Shown here in pieces: positions 16,531-25,615 of a DNA stretch of 64,000 nt. The DNA lies in the NCBI GenBank assembly GCA_902525035.1, contig CABZFN010000004.1, positions 1-64,000 on the forward strand, given 5' to 3'. The stretch's first letter is position 1, and every line of letters begins with the position of its first letter. Under the pieces are notes generated by a model. The model did not search any database. It saw only the letters and a program-made list of their open reading frames with translations, and was not told the DNA's origin. Origin of the DNA: an uncultured Alphaproteobacteria bacterium (GTDB taxonomy: Bacteria > Pseudomonadota > Alphaproteobacteria > HIMB59 > GCA-002718135). Position numbers and translations under genes: made by a program.

Positions 16531-17148
16531 ATGACTTTTATCTTTTGGCTTCAATTTGCCTTAGTATGTATTGCTGGAGCTATGTCTCCTGGGCCTAGTT
16601 TGGCATTAATTATCAGAAACAGTGTTACAATTAATAGATATGCTGGCATTCTGACTTCTATTGGTCACGGGATTGGTATGGGGGTGTACGCAATTTTTGC
16701 AGTAACTGGACTAATAATTATTTTAACAACAAATGAAATACTATTTCAATTTATACAAATTATTGGAATTCTATTTTTATTATTTATAGGCTTCCAATTT
16801 CTTTTTAAAAAAAATCAAGAAATTGAGCATATAAATAATCAAAAACATTTTAATTCATTCTTACAGGGCTTTTCTATAGCAATTTTAAATCCTAAAATTC
16901 TCATATGGTTTTCTGCAGTATTTTCACAATTTGTAAAAATAGATGCATCTTTTTTTTCACACTCAATTCTTGTCATTACCGCATCTGTAATAGATGGCAT
17001 TTGGTATATTATAGTTACAGTTATAGTAACAAGTTATGGAATGGGCAATTTTTTTCAGAGAAGAAAAAATTTTATTCAAAAAACATCGGGAATAATTTTA
17101 GTTTTAATTGGTATACTTCTAATTATAGATTTCTTCCAAAACTCTTAA
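16531..17148 (+). CDS. LysE/RhtB family amino-acid exporter
   Basis: A 205-residue inner-membrane protein with about six spans. It has the family signature AGAMSPGPSLALIIRNS near residue 17-33 and the GHGIGMGVYA repeat-like segment that follows. LysE/RhtB transporters export amino acids or related metabolites by exchange with protons. The ATG directly abuts the pdxJ stop, so the two are co-translated. The 3' end overlaps the convergent dipeptidase gene by 30 nt, which is tight but common in such compact genomes. The substrate is unknown. Confidence 0.9.
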   Translation: MTFIFWLQFALVCIAGAMSPGPSLALIIRNSVTINRYAGILTSIGHGIGMGVYAIFAVTGLIIILTTNEILFQFIQIIGILFLLFIGFQFLFKKNQEIEHINNQKHFNSFLQGFSIAILNPKILIWFSAVFSQFVKIDASFFSHSILVITASVIDGIWYIIVTVIVTSYGMGNFFQRRKNFIQKTSGIILVLIGILLIIDFFQNS

Positions 17149-18201
17149 GATATTTTTACCCATAATTTTTTCAATTTCAGTATTTTTATATCCTCTTTTT
17201 TCTAAACTTTCTTGAATTATCATGTGATCTAGACAATCACTCCATTTATTTGGCAAACAATCAAGGCCATCATAATCACTGCCTATTCCGACATAATCAA
17301 TACCTATTTGATTAATTACATAATCAATATGATCAACAAATATTTCAATACTCGGACATATATTTGCTAATTTTTTTTGAAGAAAATGTTGTTTTGCTAT
17401 CCATTGAGATGTTTTGTTTAAATATTTTCTTTCAATAAAATTTAATTCATCAATATATTTTTTTCTTTCTTTTGTTTCTCTTTCTTTAAAAGATTTATCA
17501 ATAAAGAAAGGGTATGGATTAAGACCAATCAAACCATTTACTTTTTTAATAGCTTCAATTTGATCATCTTTTAAATTACGAAAATGAGGACATAAATTAT
17601 ACACGCTAGAATGCGAGGCTATAAAAGGTTTAGTACATATTGATGCAATATCCCAAAAACTTTTCTCTCCTATGTGCGAAACATCAACTAGCACATTATT
17701 ATCTTGGCAAATAGAAATAACTTTTTTACCAAATTCGTTTAAGCCATGACTTTTCAGCCTTGAAGAATTATAAGTCTCATCATAATTTGATGAAACCCAA
17801 TCCAAAGAATGATTCCAAGTTGGACCGAAATAGAAAAGACCCCTTTCAATAAAATGATATAAATTATTGATATCATTTTCTAAACCCTCTCCACCTTCCA
17901 TTGCAATTGGGAGTATTAATTTATTTTTTTCTATTGCTTCATTAATGTCTGAAAGTTTTTTTGGAATGACAATTTCTTCATGTGATGAAATTCTTTCAAT
18001 CTCATCATACATTTTATTAGCTCTTTTAAAAAAATTTGGTTCTGTTGAATTACTTGAGACCCAAATAATTAAAATTTCTAAATCAATTTGAGATTTTAAT
18101 AACCTTGGTATATCTGTATGCCCGTGTAATGTAAGTTTAGTAACATCTTCACCTTCGATAACTCTTTGCACAAGATCATTATGCAAGTCAGCAACAAACA
18201 T
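17119..18201 (-). CDS. Membrane dipeptidase, peptidase family M19
   Basis: A 360-residue binuclear zinc dipeptidase of the renal dipeptidase family, about normal length. Zinc-ligand motifs are visible in order: ADLHNDL at the start, MEGGEGL (bridging Glu), DVSHIGEKSFWD, ASHSSVYNL and GIGSDYDG. There is no signal peptide, so unlike the mammalian enzyme it is probably cytoplasmic. Relatives hydrolyse dipeptides, some with D-residues, or act on related amides. It overlaps the LysE-type exporter tail-to-tail and lies 4 nt downstream of the cyclophilin gene on the same strand. Confidence 0.9.
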   Translation of the reverse strand: MFVADLHNDLVQRVIEGEDVTKLTLHGHTDIPRLLKSQIDLEILIIWVSSNSTEPNFFKRANKMYDEIERISSHEEIVIPKKLSDINEAIEKNKLILPIAMEGGEGLENDINNLYHFIERGLFYFGPTWNHSLDWVSSNYDETYNSSRLKSHGLNEFGKKVISICQDNNVLVDVSHIGEKSFWDIASICTKPFIASHSSVYNLCPHFRNLKDDQIEAIKKVNGLIGLNPYPFFIDKSFKERETKERKKYIDELNFIERKYLNKTSQWIAKQHFLQKKLANICPSIEIFVDHIDYVINQIGIDYVGIGSDYDGLDCLPNKWSDCLDHMIIQESLEKRGYKNTEIEKIMGKNILRVLEEIYN

Positions 18202-18205
18202 TTAA

Positions 18206-18772
18206 TTATTTAATAATCTCCATTTTAATTATTTTATCTGGATCGGCAGGTGGTTCACCTCTTGTGATATTATCAACATATTCCATACCTTCGGTAACTT
18301 GAGCCCAAACAGTATATTGACCATCTAGAAAAGAGCAGTCATTAAAACAAATAAAAAATTGACTATTAGCACTATTTGGATTTTGAGCTCTGGCCATTGA
18401 CACTGCCCCTCTTCCATGATTTTCTGAAGAGAATTCGGCCTCTATATCAGGAAGTTTTGATCCGCCTGTACCAGCCCTTGATAAGTTAAAACTATCATTA
18501 CTTGAATTTCCAAATTCTATATCTCCTGTCTGAGCCATAAAACCATCTATTACTCTATGAAAAACGACTCCATCATATTGTCCTTCTTCTATAAGTTGTT
18601 TGATTTGTTTAACATGTTTTGGCGCTACTTCCGGTTTTGTCTCTATTACAACAACACCGTCTTTAAGTGTCATATGTATAATATCTTTTTTTTCATCAGC
18701 CATTAAGATCTCCCCTTTTAAAAATATTGAGAAAATTAAGATGAAAATAAATAGTTTTTTAAATTTTATCAT
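18206..18772 (-). CDS. Peptidyl-prolyl cis-trans isomerase, cyclophilin type
   Basis: A cyclophilin of about 188 residues. The core shows YDGVVFHRVIDGFMAQTGD, with the catalytic Arg in FHR, then NSANSQFFICF and the short prokaryotic TVWAQVTEGME end. An N-terminal hydrophobic stretch (FKKLFIFILIFSIFL) looks like a signal peptide, placing it in the periplasm. The frame extends upstream to an ATG at 18793, but the ATG at 18772 gives a better signal peptide. A short cytoplasmic form starting at MADEKKD is also possible. It is head-to-head with RidA. Confidence 0.88.
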   Translation of the reverse strand: MIKFKKLFIFILIFSIFLKGEILMADEKKDIIHMTLKDGVVVIETKPEVAPKHVKQIKQLIEEGQYDGVVFHRVIDGFMAQTGDIEFGNSSNDSFNLSRAGTGGSKLPDIEAEFSSENHGRGAVSMARAQNPNSANSQFFICFNDCSFLDGQYTVWAQVTEGMEYVDNITRGEPPADPDKIIKMEIIK

Positions 18773-18816
18773 ATTTGTTTTCTTTACCTTCACCCAAATT
18801 GTTTTATATATGTGTA

Positions 18817-19281
18817 ATGCACATCTTTGAAGAAAATATCAAGAAATTAGATTTAAATATTCCTGATATGCCTACACCACTAGCAAATTACGTACCTTAT
18901 AAAGTTTCAGATAGTACTGTTTATGTATCAGGTCAAGGACCAGTAATAGATGGTAAAATTTTGTATAGTGGAAAAGTTGGTGCAGATATTTCTGAAAAAG
19001 ATGGAATTAAAGCCGCTGAAATTTGCTGCATTAATATTATCGCAGCTTTAAAAACATCCATAAATGGCGATTGGGATAAATTAGACACTTTTTTAAAACT
19101 TGGAGGTTTTGTTAATTGTAATGACAACTTTACTGATCAACCTAAAATTATAAATGGAGCATCAGATTTATTAGTTAATATTTTTGGTGACAAAGGAAGA
19201 CATTCGCGGTTCGCAGTTGGTTCAAATGCTCTTCCACTCAATATTTCTGTCGAAATAGACGCAATAATTAAAATTAAATAA
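18817..19281 (+). CDS. RidA family protein (reactive enamine/imine deaminase)
   Basis: A 154-residue member of the RidA/YjgF superfamily, in the slightly long subgroup. The start LDLNIPDMPTPLANYVPYKV and VYVSGQGPVIDG match this subgroup, as do AAEICCINIIAALKTSI and the ending SRFAVGSNALPLNISVEIDAII, which carries the family Arg. RidA proteins hydrolyse reactive 2-aminoacrylate and other enamines from PLP enzymes. The frame is open upstream to 18775, but the ATG at 18817 gives the canonical family length. A FemAB-like gene follows after 9 nt. Confidence 0.88.
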   Translation: MHIFEENIKKLDLNIPDMPTPLANYVPYKVSDSTVYVSGQGPVIDGKILYSGKVGADISEKDGIKAAEICCINIIAALKTSINGDWDKLDTFLKLGGFVNCNDNFTDQPKIINGASDLLVNIFGDKGRHSRFAVGSNALPLNISVEIDAIIKIK

Positions 19282-19290
19282 ATACTCAAA

Positions 19291-20424
19291 ATGAGTGAAC
19301 ATTTTTTTTGCTCTTCGCTAAGTAACATCAAAAGTTCTGATTGGAACGAATGTGTTGGTAATGATCATCCATTTTTACAATATGAATTTCTTTACGCTTT
19401 AGAAAAAAGTAATAGTGCAAATACAAAAACAGGTTGGCAACCATATCATTATATTGAACAAGAAAATGATAAAATAATCTCATTATGCCCTCTTTACATA
19501 AAGAACCATTCTTTTGGAGAATATATTTTTGATCATTCTTGGGCAGATGCCTATCATCGATATGGAATAAACTATTATCCAAAACTTCAATCTGCAATAC
19601 CATTTACACCAGTAACTGGTGATAGAATTGTTTTAAACAAATCAGTAAAATATAAAAAGGGAAAGCAAGTTCAGGTAATTAATAATATGATAGAAGAGGC
19701 AAAAAAAATAAATGTTTCTTCTCTTCATTTTAATTTTGTCAATGATGTATCAAATTGGAATGAAATTGATAATATTATGGTTAGATCAGGAATACAATTT
19801 CATTGGAACAATAATGAATATAAAAATTTTAATGAATTCTTAAATGACTTATCCTCAAGAAAAAGAAAAATTATTAGACGAGAACGACAATGTATTGAAA
19901 ATAATAATTTAACTGTAAAATTACTTAATGGAGATGATATTAAAGAAGAGCATATAAATTTTTTTTATGATTGTTATTTAGATACTACAGGAAGAAAATG
20001 GGGTTCTACTTATTTAACTAAAGAATTTTTCTTTGAAATATTACATAATTTTAGAAACAAAATATTACTTATAATGGCTTATCAAGAAGATAAAATGGTT
20101 GCCTCTGCAATCAATTTTCTAAGTAAAACTCATTTGTATGGACGATTATGGGGATCAAAATATGAAGTGCCTTTTTTACATTTTGAACTTTGTTATTATC
20201 AAGCAATTGAATATGCAATTCAGAATAAGATTCAAATTGTAGAAGCAGGTGCTCAAGGTGAACATAAGTTGCAAAGAGGCTATGCGCCTACAAAAACATG
20301 GAGTGCTCATTGGATAAAAGATCAAGAGTTTAGCAAAGCTATTCAAAATTTTCTTGATAATGAAAGTCAGCTTATTGATAATCAAAAAGAAAAATTAGAA
20401 GATTATCTTCCTTTCAAAAATTAG
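19291..20424 (+). CDS. FemAB-like GNAT-fold acetyltransferase (DUF482)
   Basis: A 377-residue cytoplasmic protein of the FemAB_like/DUF482 family, which has two GNAT-type domains. Typical segments are HPFLQYEFLYALE near the N-terminus and EYIFDHSWADAYHRYG, then KRKIIRRERQ in the middle. VEAGAQGEHKLQRGYAPTKTWSAHW near the end is split here across HKLQRGY, the family's most conserved block. Named relatives transfer aminoacyl or acyl groups, some to peptidoglycan, but the function of this subgroup is unproven. It follows ridA closely and its stop overlaps the clpA stop by 4 nt. Confidence 0.85.
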   Translation: MSEHFFCSSLSNIKSSDWNECVGNDHPFLQYEFLYALEKSNSANTKTGWQPYHYIEQENDKIISLCPLYIKNHSFGEYIFDHSWADAYHRYGINYYPKLQSAIPFTPVTGDRIVLNKSVKYKKGKQVQVINNMIEEAKKINVSSLHFNFVNDVSNWNEIDNIMVRSGIQFHWNNNEYKNFNEFLNDLSSRKRKIIRRERQCIENNNLTVKLLNGDDIKEEHINFFYDCYLDTTGRKWGSTYLTKEFFFEILHNFRNKILLIMAYQEDKMVASAINFLSKTHLYGRLWGSKYEVPFLHFELCYYQAIEYAIQNKIQIVEAGAQGEHKLQRGYAPTKTWSAHWIKDQEFSKAIQNFLDNESQLIDNQKEKLEDYLPFKN

Positions 20425-22694
20425 GCTAATTCTTTTTTTACTTCTTGTTTATTAGAAAATTCAAAGTTAATTTTTTTATCTTTACATGTAATTTCAACAT
20501 GACCACCTTTAGCAAGTTTACCAAAGATAAGTTCTTCAGCCATCGGTTTTTTAACTTTTTCTTGTATTACTCTACCTAGTTCTCTAGCACCATAAACTTC
20601 ATCATAACCTTCTTCAGCTAAAAACTCTTTTGCCTCTTTATTAATTGATAATGAAACTCCTTTATCTTCGAGTTGTGCTTCAATTTCTATAATAAATTTA
20701 TCTACTATCGAAAGTACAATATTTTTAGATAAATGATTAAAATGAATAATTGAGTCAATACGGTTTCTAAATTCTGGTGAGAAAATTCTATTTATTGCAT
20801 CGCTACTATCATCGTTAGATCTTTTTGCATTAAAGCCAATTTTGTTTTTAGATACATCAATTGCACCAGCATTAGTTGTCATAATTAATATAACGTTTCT
20901 GAAATCTATCGTCTTACCATTGTGATCAGTTAGTTTTCCATAATCCATAACTTGTAAAAGAATATTGAATAAATCATAGTGGGCTTTTTCAATTTCATCC
21001 AATAATAATACACAATGAGGGTTTTGGTCTACTCCATCAGTTAATAATCCACCTTGGTCAAAACCTACATAACCAGGAGGAGCTCCAATAAGTCTACTCA
21101 CGGTATGACGCTCCATATATTCTGACATATCAAATCTAAGCAGTTTAATACCAAGTGTATTACTTAGCTGTTTAGCTACCTCAGTCTTCCCAACTCCTGT
21201 AGGCCCAGAAAATAGATATGAGCCAATTGGCTTTCCATCTTCTCTAAGTCCTGCTCTTGCCAACTTAATAGAAGATGATAATTCTTCGATGGCTTTGTCT
21301 TGACCAAAGACGAAATTTTTCAAATCTCTCTCTAAATTTTTTAAACTGTTCTTATCGCTTTGATTAACAGATTTTGTAGGAATTCTTGCCATTAAAGCAA
21401 CTACTGCTTCAATATCTTTAGAAAGAATAATTTTTTTTCTCTTTTCTTCTGGTAATAAATATTGAGATGCTCCTGCTTCATCGATAACATCAATAGCTTT
21501 ATCTGGAAGCTTTCTATCACCTATATATTTATTTGATAACTCAACCGCGCTAATAATTGCTTCTGGAGAATATTTAATTTTATGATGTTCTTCATAGTAA
21601 GTTTTTAAACCCTCAAGAATTTTAACAGTCTCATCTTTTGATGGTTCCTTAACATCAATTTTTTGGAACCTTCTAACTAAAGCTCTATCTTTTTCAAAAT
21701 AATTTTTAAATTCCTTATATGTAGTTGATCCAATACATTTAAGGGTGCCATTTCCTAGAGACGGTTTTAATAAATTACTTGCATCCATTGAACCTCCACT
21801 CGTTGCCCCTGCCCCAATAACTGTGTGGATTTCATCAATAAATAAAACGGCTTTGTCTTTTTTTTGTAGTTCTTTAAGAACGGCTTTCAATCTTTCTTCA
21901 AAATCACCTCTGTATCTTGTACCTGCTAGTAATGCCCCCATATCTAAAGAATAAATTACTGCATCCTCCATAATTTTAGGAACTTTTTTTTCTGTAATTC
22001 TTTTTGCTAAACCTTCAGCAATGGCTGTTTTTCCAACACCAGGATCTCCAACGAATAAAGGATTATTTTTTTGTCTTCTGCATAAAATTTGAATTGTTCT
22101 ATCTAATTCTTTACTTCTACCAATTAGCTTGTCAATTTTACCATCTTTAGACTTTTCATTTAGATTTATACAAAATTGACCTAAAGCACTTTTGGGTTTT
22201 TGATGCTCACTATTTTCATTTGTTTGACTATCCACAAATTCTTCATTCTCAAAATTTTCATTAGCTTTTGAAATTCCATGTGAGATATATTGAACAGCAT
22301 CTAATCTGCTCATGTTTTGTTGATGAAGAAAATATACTGCATGACTCTCTTTTTCTGAAAATAATGCTACAATCATGTTTGCTCCTGTAACACTTTCTCT
22401 TCCACTTGATTGAACATGTATAGCAGCTCTTTGTAAAACTCTTTGAAAACCATTTGTTAATTTGGGTTCACCAGTGAAATTTTCTTTTAGATTTTCTAAA
22501 TCATTAATAATAAACTTTTCGACACTATCTTTTAAGTTTGAAATATCAACGGCACATGCTTTAAGCACACTAACCGCATCTTGATCTTCCAAAAGGGAAA
22601 ATAATAAATGTTCTAAAGTTACAAATTCATGTTTATAAGTTGTAGCTAGTTGATATGCTTCTCTTAGTGTTTTTTCTAAATTTTGTGATAACAT
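20421..22694 (-). CDS. clpA: ATP-dependent Clp protease ATP-binding subunit ClpA
   Basis: A 757-residue AAA+ unfoldase that feeds substrates to ClpP. It has the N-domain (LRE...HEFVTLEHLLFSLL), a D1 module with Walker A GDPGVGKTAIAEGLA and Walker B VLFIDEIHTVIGAG, and a D2 module with GPTGVGKTEVAKQL and VLLLDEIEKAH. The short linker between D1 and D2, without a ClpB coiled coil, and the adjacent clpS gene identify ClpA rather than ClpB/C. The ATG at 22694 overlaps the clpS stop (TAATG). A frame extension to 22715 is less likely. No clpP is in the window. Confidence 0.95.
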   Translation of the reverse strand: MLSQNLEKTLREAYQLATTYKHEFVTLEHLLFSLLEDQDAVSVLKACAVDISNLKDSVEKFIINDLENLKENFTGEPKLTNGFQRVLQRAAIHVQSSGRESVTGANMIVALFSEKESHAVYFLHQQNMSRLDAVQYISHGISKANENFENEEFVDSQTNENSEHQKPKSALGQFCINLNEKSKDGKIDKLIGRSKELDRTIQILCRRQKNNPLFVGDPGVGKTAIAEGLAKRITEKKVPKIMEDAVIYSLDMGALLAGTRYRGDFEERLKAVLKELQKKDKAVLFIDEIHTVIGAGATSGGSMDASNLLKPSLGNGTLKCIGSTTYKEFKNYFEKDRALVRRFQKIDVKEPSKDETVKILEGLKTYYEEHHKIKYSPEAIISAVELSNKYIGDRKLPDKAIDVIDEAGASQYLLPEEKRKKIILSKDIEAVVALMARIPTKSVNQSDKNSLKNLERDLKNFVFGQDKAIEELSSSIKLARAGLREDGKPIGSYLFSGPTGVGKTEVAKQLSNTLGIKLLRFDMSEYMERHTVSRLIGAPPGYVGFDQGGLLTDGVDQNPHCVLLLDEIEKAHYDLFNILLQVMDYGKLTDHNGKTIDFRNVILIMTTNAGAIDVSKNKIGFNAKRSNDDSSDAINRIFSPEFRNRIDSIIHFNHLSKNIVLSIVDKFIIEIEAQLEDKGVSLSINKEAKEFLAEEGYDEVYGARELGRVIQEKVKKPMAEELIFGKLAKGGHVEITCKDKKINFEFSNKQEVKKELA

Positions 22695-23029
22695 TAACTT
22701 TTTTCCATTGTGCATTGAAGTGGATGTTCATTTTTCTTAGCCATATCCATTACAGATTTACATTTAGACTCAGCCACTTCATAAGTAAATGTTCCACAAA
22801 CGCCAATACCATTTTTATGAACATGTAACATTATTTGTGTCGCTTCCTCTTGTTTTTTATTAAATATTTTTTCTAATACCATAACAACGAATTCCATAGG
22901 TGTATAATCATCATTTAATAATAATACATTATACATTGAGGGTTTTTTTGTCTTAGGTTTTGTGTCTAATAAAAGACCTCTTTGAAAATCATCCTTATTA
23001 TTGTTATTATTTTGATCTTCATTAGCCAT
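22694..23029 (-). CDS. clpS: ATP-dependent Clp protease adaptor ClpS
   Basis: A 111-residue N-degron adaptor. The core [22 protein letters not shown] contains the ND and M residues that bind destabilising N-terminal amino acids. The family also shows [25 protein letters not shown] and the tail [11 protein letters not shown]. The N-terminal extension is Asn-rich and disordered, as usual. A longer frame begins at 23095, but the ATG at 23029 (MANEDQN) matches normal ClpS length. It overlaps clpA by one base, so adaptor and unfoldase are co-translated. Confidence 0.92.
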   Translation of the reverse strand: MANEDQNNNNNKDDFQRGLLLDTKPKTKKPSMYNVLLLNDDYTPMEFVVMVLEKIFNKKQEEATQIMLHVHKNGIGVCGTFTYEVAESKCKSVMDMAKKNEHPLQCTMEKS

Positions 23030-23112
23030 ATTTATTAAATAATATGTTTTAAAATATTTTAAAGTATTTTTGTGTTTGAAAGCATCGAAAATCATATGTT
23101 AATCAATAAAAA

Positions 23113-24210
23113 ATGAAAAAAAATTTATTATTAATCGTATTTTTAAATAGTTTGTTAATATTAGGTTTTACATCTAATCTATTTGCTAAAAAAGCAGCTA
23201 TAGTAATAGATTTTGACACAAAAGAAGTATTATTTGAAGTCAACGCTGATACTAGAAATTATCCTGCATCTCTAACTAAAATAATGACTCTCTATATTGT
23301 TTTTGACTACATTAAAGAAGGTAAACTGAATTATGATAGCCAATTAAGTGTATCAAATATTGCAGCTTCAAGATCCCCTAGTAAGCTATATTTAGAACCT
23401 GGATCAAGTATCGAAGTTCGAGATGCAATTAATGCACTTATTATTAAATCAGCAAATGATGTAGCAACAGTGGTTTCAGAAAATATTTCCGGAAGTGAAA
23501 AAGAATTTGCCAAACTGATGACAAGTTATGCAAAAAAACTAGGAATGAATAACACGACTTTTAAAAATGCTTCTGGTCTTCCAAATAGAGCTCAACTAAC
23601 TACTGCAAGAGATATTGCTAAACTTTCACATTCACTAATTTCAAATTTTCCAAATGAATATAAATTGTTTAGCAATACAGAGTTTTCTTATGCAGGCAAA
23701 ACTTATAAAACTCATAATAAATTAATGTTAAGTTATGAAGGAGCAGATGGAATTAAAACAGGTTATATTAAAGCTTCCGGTTTTCAATTAGCATTTTCAG
23801 CAGTAAGAGATAACAAAAGACTCATAGGAGTTATTTTTGGTGGTGATACTGGTAGTCAAAGAAATAAATCACTAAAAATTATTATGGATAAAGAATTTGC
23901 TGAATTAAATATTATTTCTAATGTTAGCGAAAAAAAAATAATAAAAAAAGAAACAAAAAAAATAGAAAAGGCAACTTACTCAATTGTTGTTGGAACCTTT
24001 AAATATAGAAACAATGCGGAAAAACAGATAAAATTAATTAAAAGTAAATATCCAGTATCTACAAAAGATAAGGCATCAAACATAGTCCTAATAAAAGTTA
24101 GCGGTAAACAACTTTATGAATCCAGATTTGAAAACTTTTCTAAAATAGAAGCATATACAGCTTGTAAAAGATTAAAAAAATATAACCGCGATTGTTTTGT
24201 TAGATTGTAA
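23113..24210 (+). CDS. D-alanyl-D-alanine carboxypeptidase with SPOR domain
   Basis: A 365-residue periplasmic penicillin-binding protein of the S11 family. It starts with a signal peptide (NLLLIVFLNSLLILGF), followed by the active-site triad of motifs SLTK (53-56), SAN (113-115) and KTG (215-217). The C-terminal 80 residues (YSIVVGTFKYRNNAEKQIKL onward) form a SPOR domain that binds denuded septal peptidoglycan, replacing the usual amphipathic anchor of PBP5. This architecture is frequent in alphaproteobacteria. It trims cross-linkable pentapeptides. The 3' end overlaps the convergent phosphomutase by 11 nt. Confidence 0.93.
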   Translation: MKKNLLLIVFLNSLLILGFTSNLFAKKAAIVIDFDTKEVLFEVNADTRNYPASLTKIMTLYIVFDYIKEGKLNYDSQLSVSNIAASRSPSKLYLEPGSSIEVRDAINALIIKSANDVATVVSENISGSEKEFAKLMTSYAKKLGMNNTTFKNASGLPNRAQLTTARDIAKLSHSLISNFPNEYKLFSNTEFSYAGKTYKTHNKLMLSYEGADGIKTGYIKASGFQLAFSAVRDNKRLIGVIFGGDTGSQRNKSLKIIMDKEFAELNIISNVSEKKIIKKETKKIEKATYSIVVGTFKYRNNAEKQIKLIKSKYPVSTKDKASNIVLIKVSGKQLYESRFENFSKIEAYTACKRLKKYNRDCFVRL

Positions 24211-25615
24211 ATTTATAATTTACGCCACTAAGAGATAACTGATTCTCAATTATGCCAATTAAAGATTGAAGTCCTTCTTGAGAGGTTGATTCTGCACGGC
24301 AAGTTAATTGATTTTGAGTGTTACTGGCTCGCATTAGAAACCATCCATCATCGTTTTCAACTCGTATGCCATCAATATCAATTATTTTACCTTCTAATTT
24401 TTTTATTCGTTCTTTTATCTCATCAATTATCAAAAATTTTTTTGTCTCATCTACGTCAAATCTTGTTTCAGGAGTAGAAAAGGTTTTTGGATAAACATTT
24501 ATTAATTCATTTAGGGATTTTTGTTGATTACATAGTATTCTAAGTAGTCGTAATGCTACATACATAGCATCATCATAACCATAAAAATCATCAGCATAGC
24601 AAACGTGACCACTCATTTCACCTGATAAAGGAGAGTTTAATTCTTTCATTTTTTCTTTTATAGGTGAGTGACCTGTTTTTGACATAATAGGATCGCAATT
24701 AATTTTTTTTGCTTCATCAAAAAAGACTTTGCTACACTTAACATCCATTATTATTTTTGGATTATCGTAAAAATTTGCAATTTCAGAACATAGTAATAAC
24801 ATATACTGATCTGCCCAAACTAAATTACCTAAATTGTCTACAACACCTAAACGATCTCCATCTCCATCAAAAGCAAGGCCAATGTCACAATTTTTATCTT
24901 TAACTACTTTTACTAATTGTTCCATATTCTTTGGCACTGTTGGGTCTGGATGATGGTTAGGAAAATTTCCATCAACTTCTTCATTAATTAAAATATTATT
25001 AGAGTTATTTAAGTTACTTGTAATCTCCTTAATCACTGCTCCCATTGCACCATTTCCAATATCCCAAGCAATTTTTATTTTTTTATTGAGATTAATATTT
25101 TGTAATAATCTATTGATATATTCCTTTTTAATATCTTGATTAATGATCTCTCCTTCTATTAATTTTAAATTATTTTGATCAATTAATTTTTGAAGGCTTT
25201 GAATGTCTTCTGCATAAAAAGAATGCTTATTTAAGACCATTTTAAAGCCATTGTATTCCGAAGGATTGTGAGAGCCTGTAACCATAATAACTGCGTCTGC
25301 TTTAAGGTGGAAATGTGCAAAATAAGTCATAGGCGTTGGACCCATACCAATATTAATAACTTTAGCACCTGAGTCCTTTAAACCTTCACAAAGTGCTTTA
25401 TGTAAATCTGGTGATGTTAATCTTCCATCAAAACCAGTAGCAATTATATTAGATTTTAATCGATTAATAACCGTGTAGGCAAATGTTCTACCAATAGTAT
25501 AGGCGGTATTTTGATCAATATTTTTACCGACCACACCTCGGATATCATACTCTCTCAAAACCTCTTGATCAAAATTTTCAATTTCCAATTTATTTGCCTG
25601 TTCCATAATATTCAA
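24200..25615 (-). CDS. Phosphomannomutase/phosphoglucomutase
   Basis: A 471-residue alpha-D-phosphohexomutase (ManB/AlgC type) interconverting hexose 6- and 1-phosphates. All four family sites are present: the phosphoserine loop VTGSHNPSEYNGFK, the metal loop AFDGDGDRLGV, the sugar-specificity loop GEMSGHVCY, and the phosphate-binding loop RASNTQNQLTCR. It lies just after ugd, overlapping its 3' end by 26 nt (16 nt if the ATG at 25606 is used). Together the pair can supply glucose 1-phosphate for UDP-glucose and then UDP-glucuronate, suggesting surface polysaccharide precursors. Confidence 0.93.
   Translation of the reverse strand: MNIMEQANKLEIENFDQEVLREYDIRGVVGKNIDQNTAYTIGRTFAYTVINRLKSNIIATGFDGRLTSPDLHKALCEGLKDSGAKVINIGMGPTPMTYFAHFHLKADAVIMVTGSHNPSEYNGFKMVLNKHSFYAEDIQSLQKLIDQNNLKLIEGEIINQDIKKEYINRLLQNINLNKKIKIAWDIGNGAMGAVIKEITSNLNNSNNILINEEVDGNFPNHHPDPTVPKNMEQLVKVVKDKNCDIGLAFDGDGDRLGVVDNLGNLVWADQYMLLLCSEIANFYDNPKIIMDVKCSKVFFDEAKKINCDPIMSKTGHSPIKEKMKELNSPLSGEMSGHVCYADDFYGYDDAMYVALRLLRILCNQQKSLNELINVYPKTFSTPETRFDVDETKKFLIIDEIKERIKKLEGKIIDIDGIRVENDDGWFLMRASNTQNQLTCRAESTSQEGLQSLIGIIENQLSLSGVNYKFTI

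Noticed and set aside
17119-17148. Thirty-base tail-to-tail overlap of the exporter and dipeptidase genes as a possible sequencing error
   Set aside because: Both reading frames end in sequence plausible for their families, and such overlaps recur here (20421-20424, 24200-24210).
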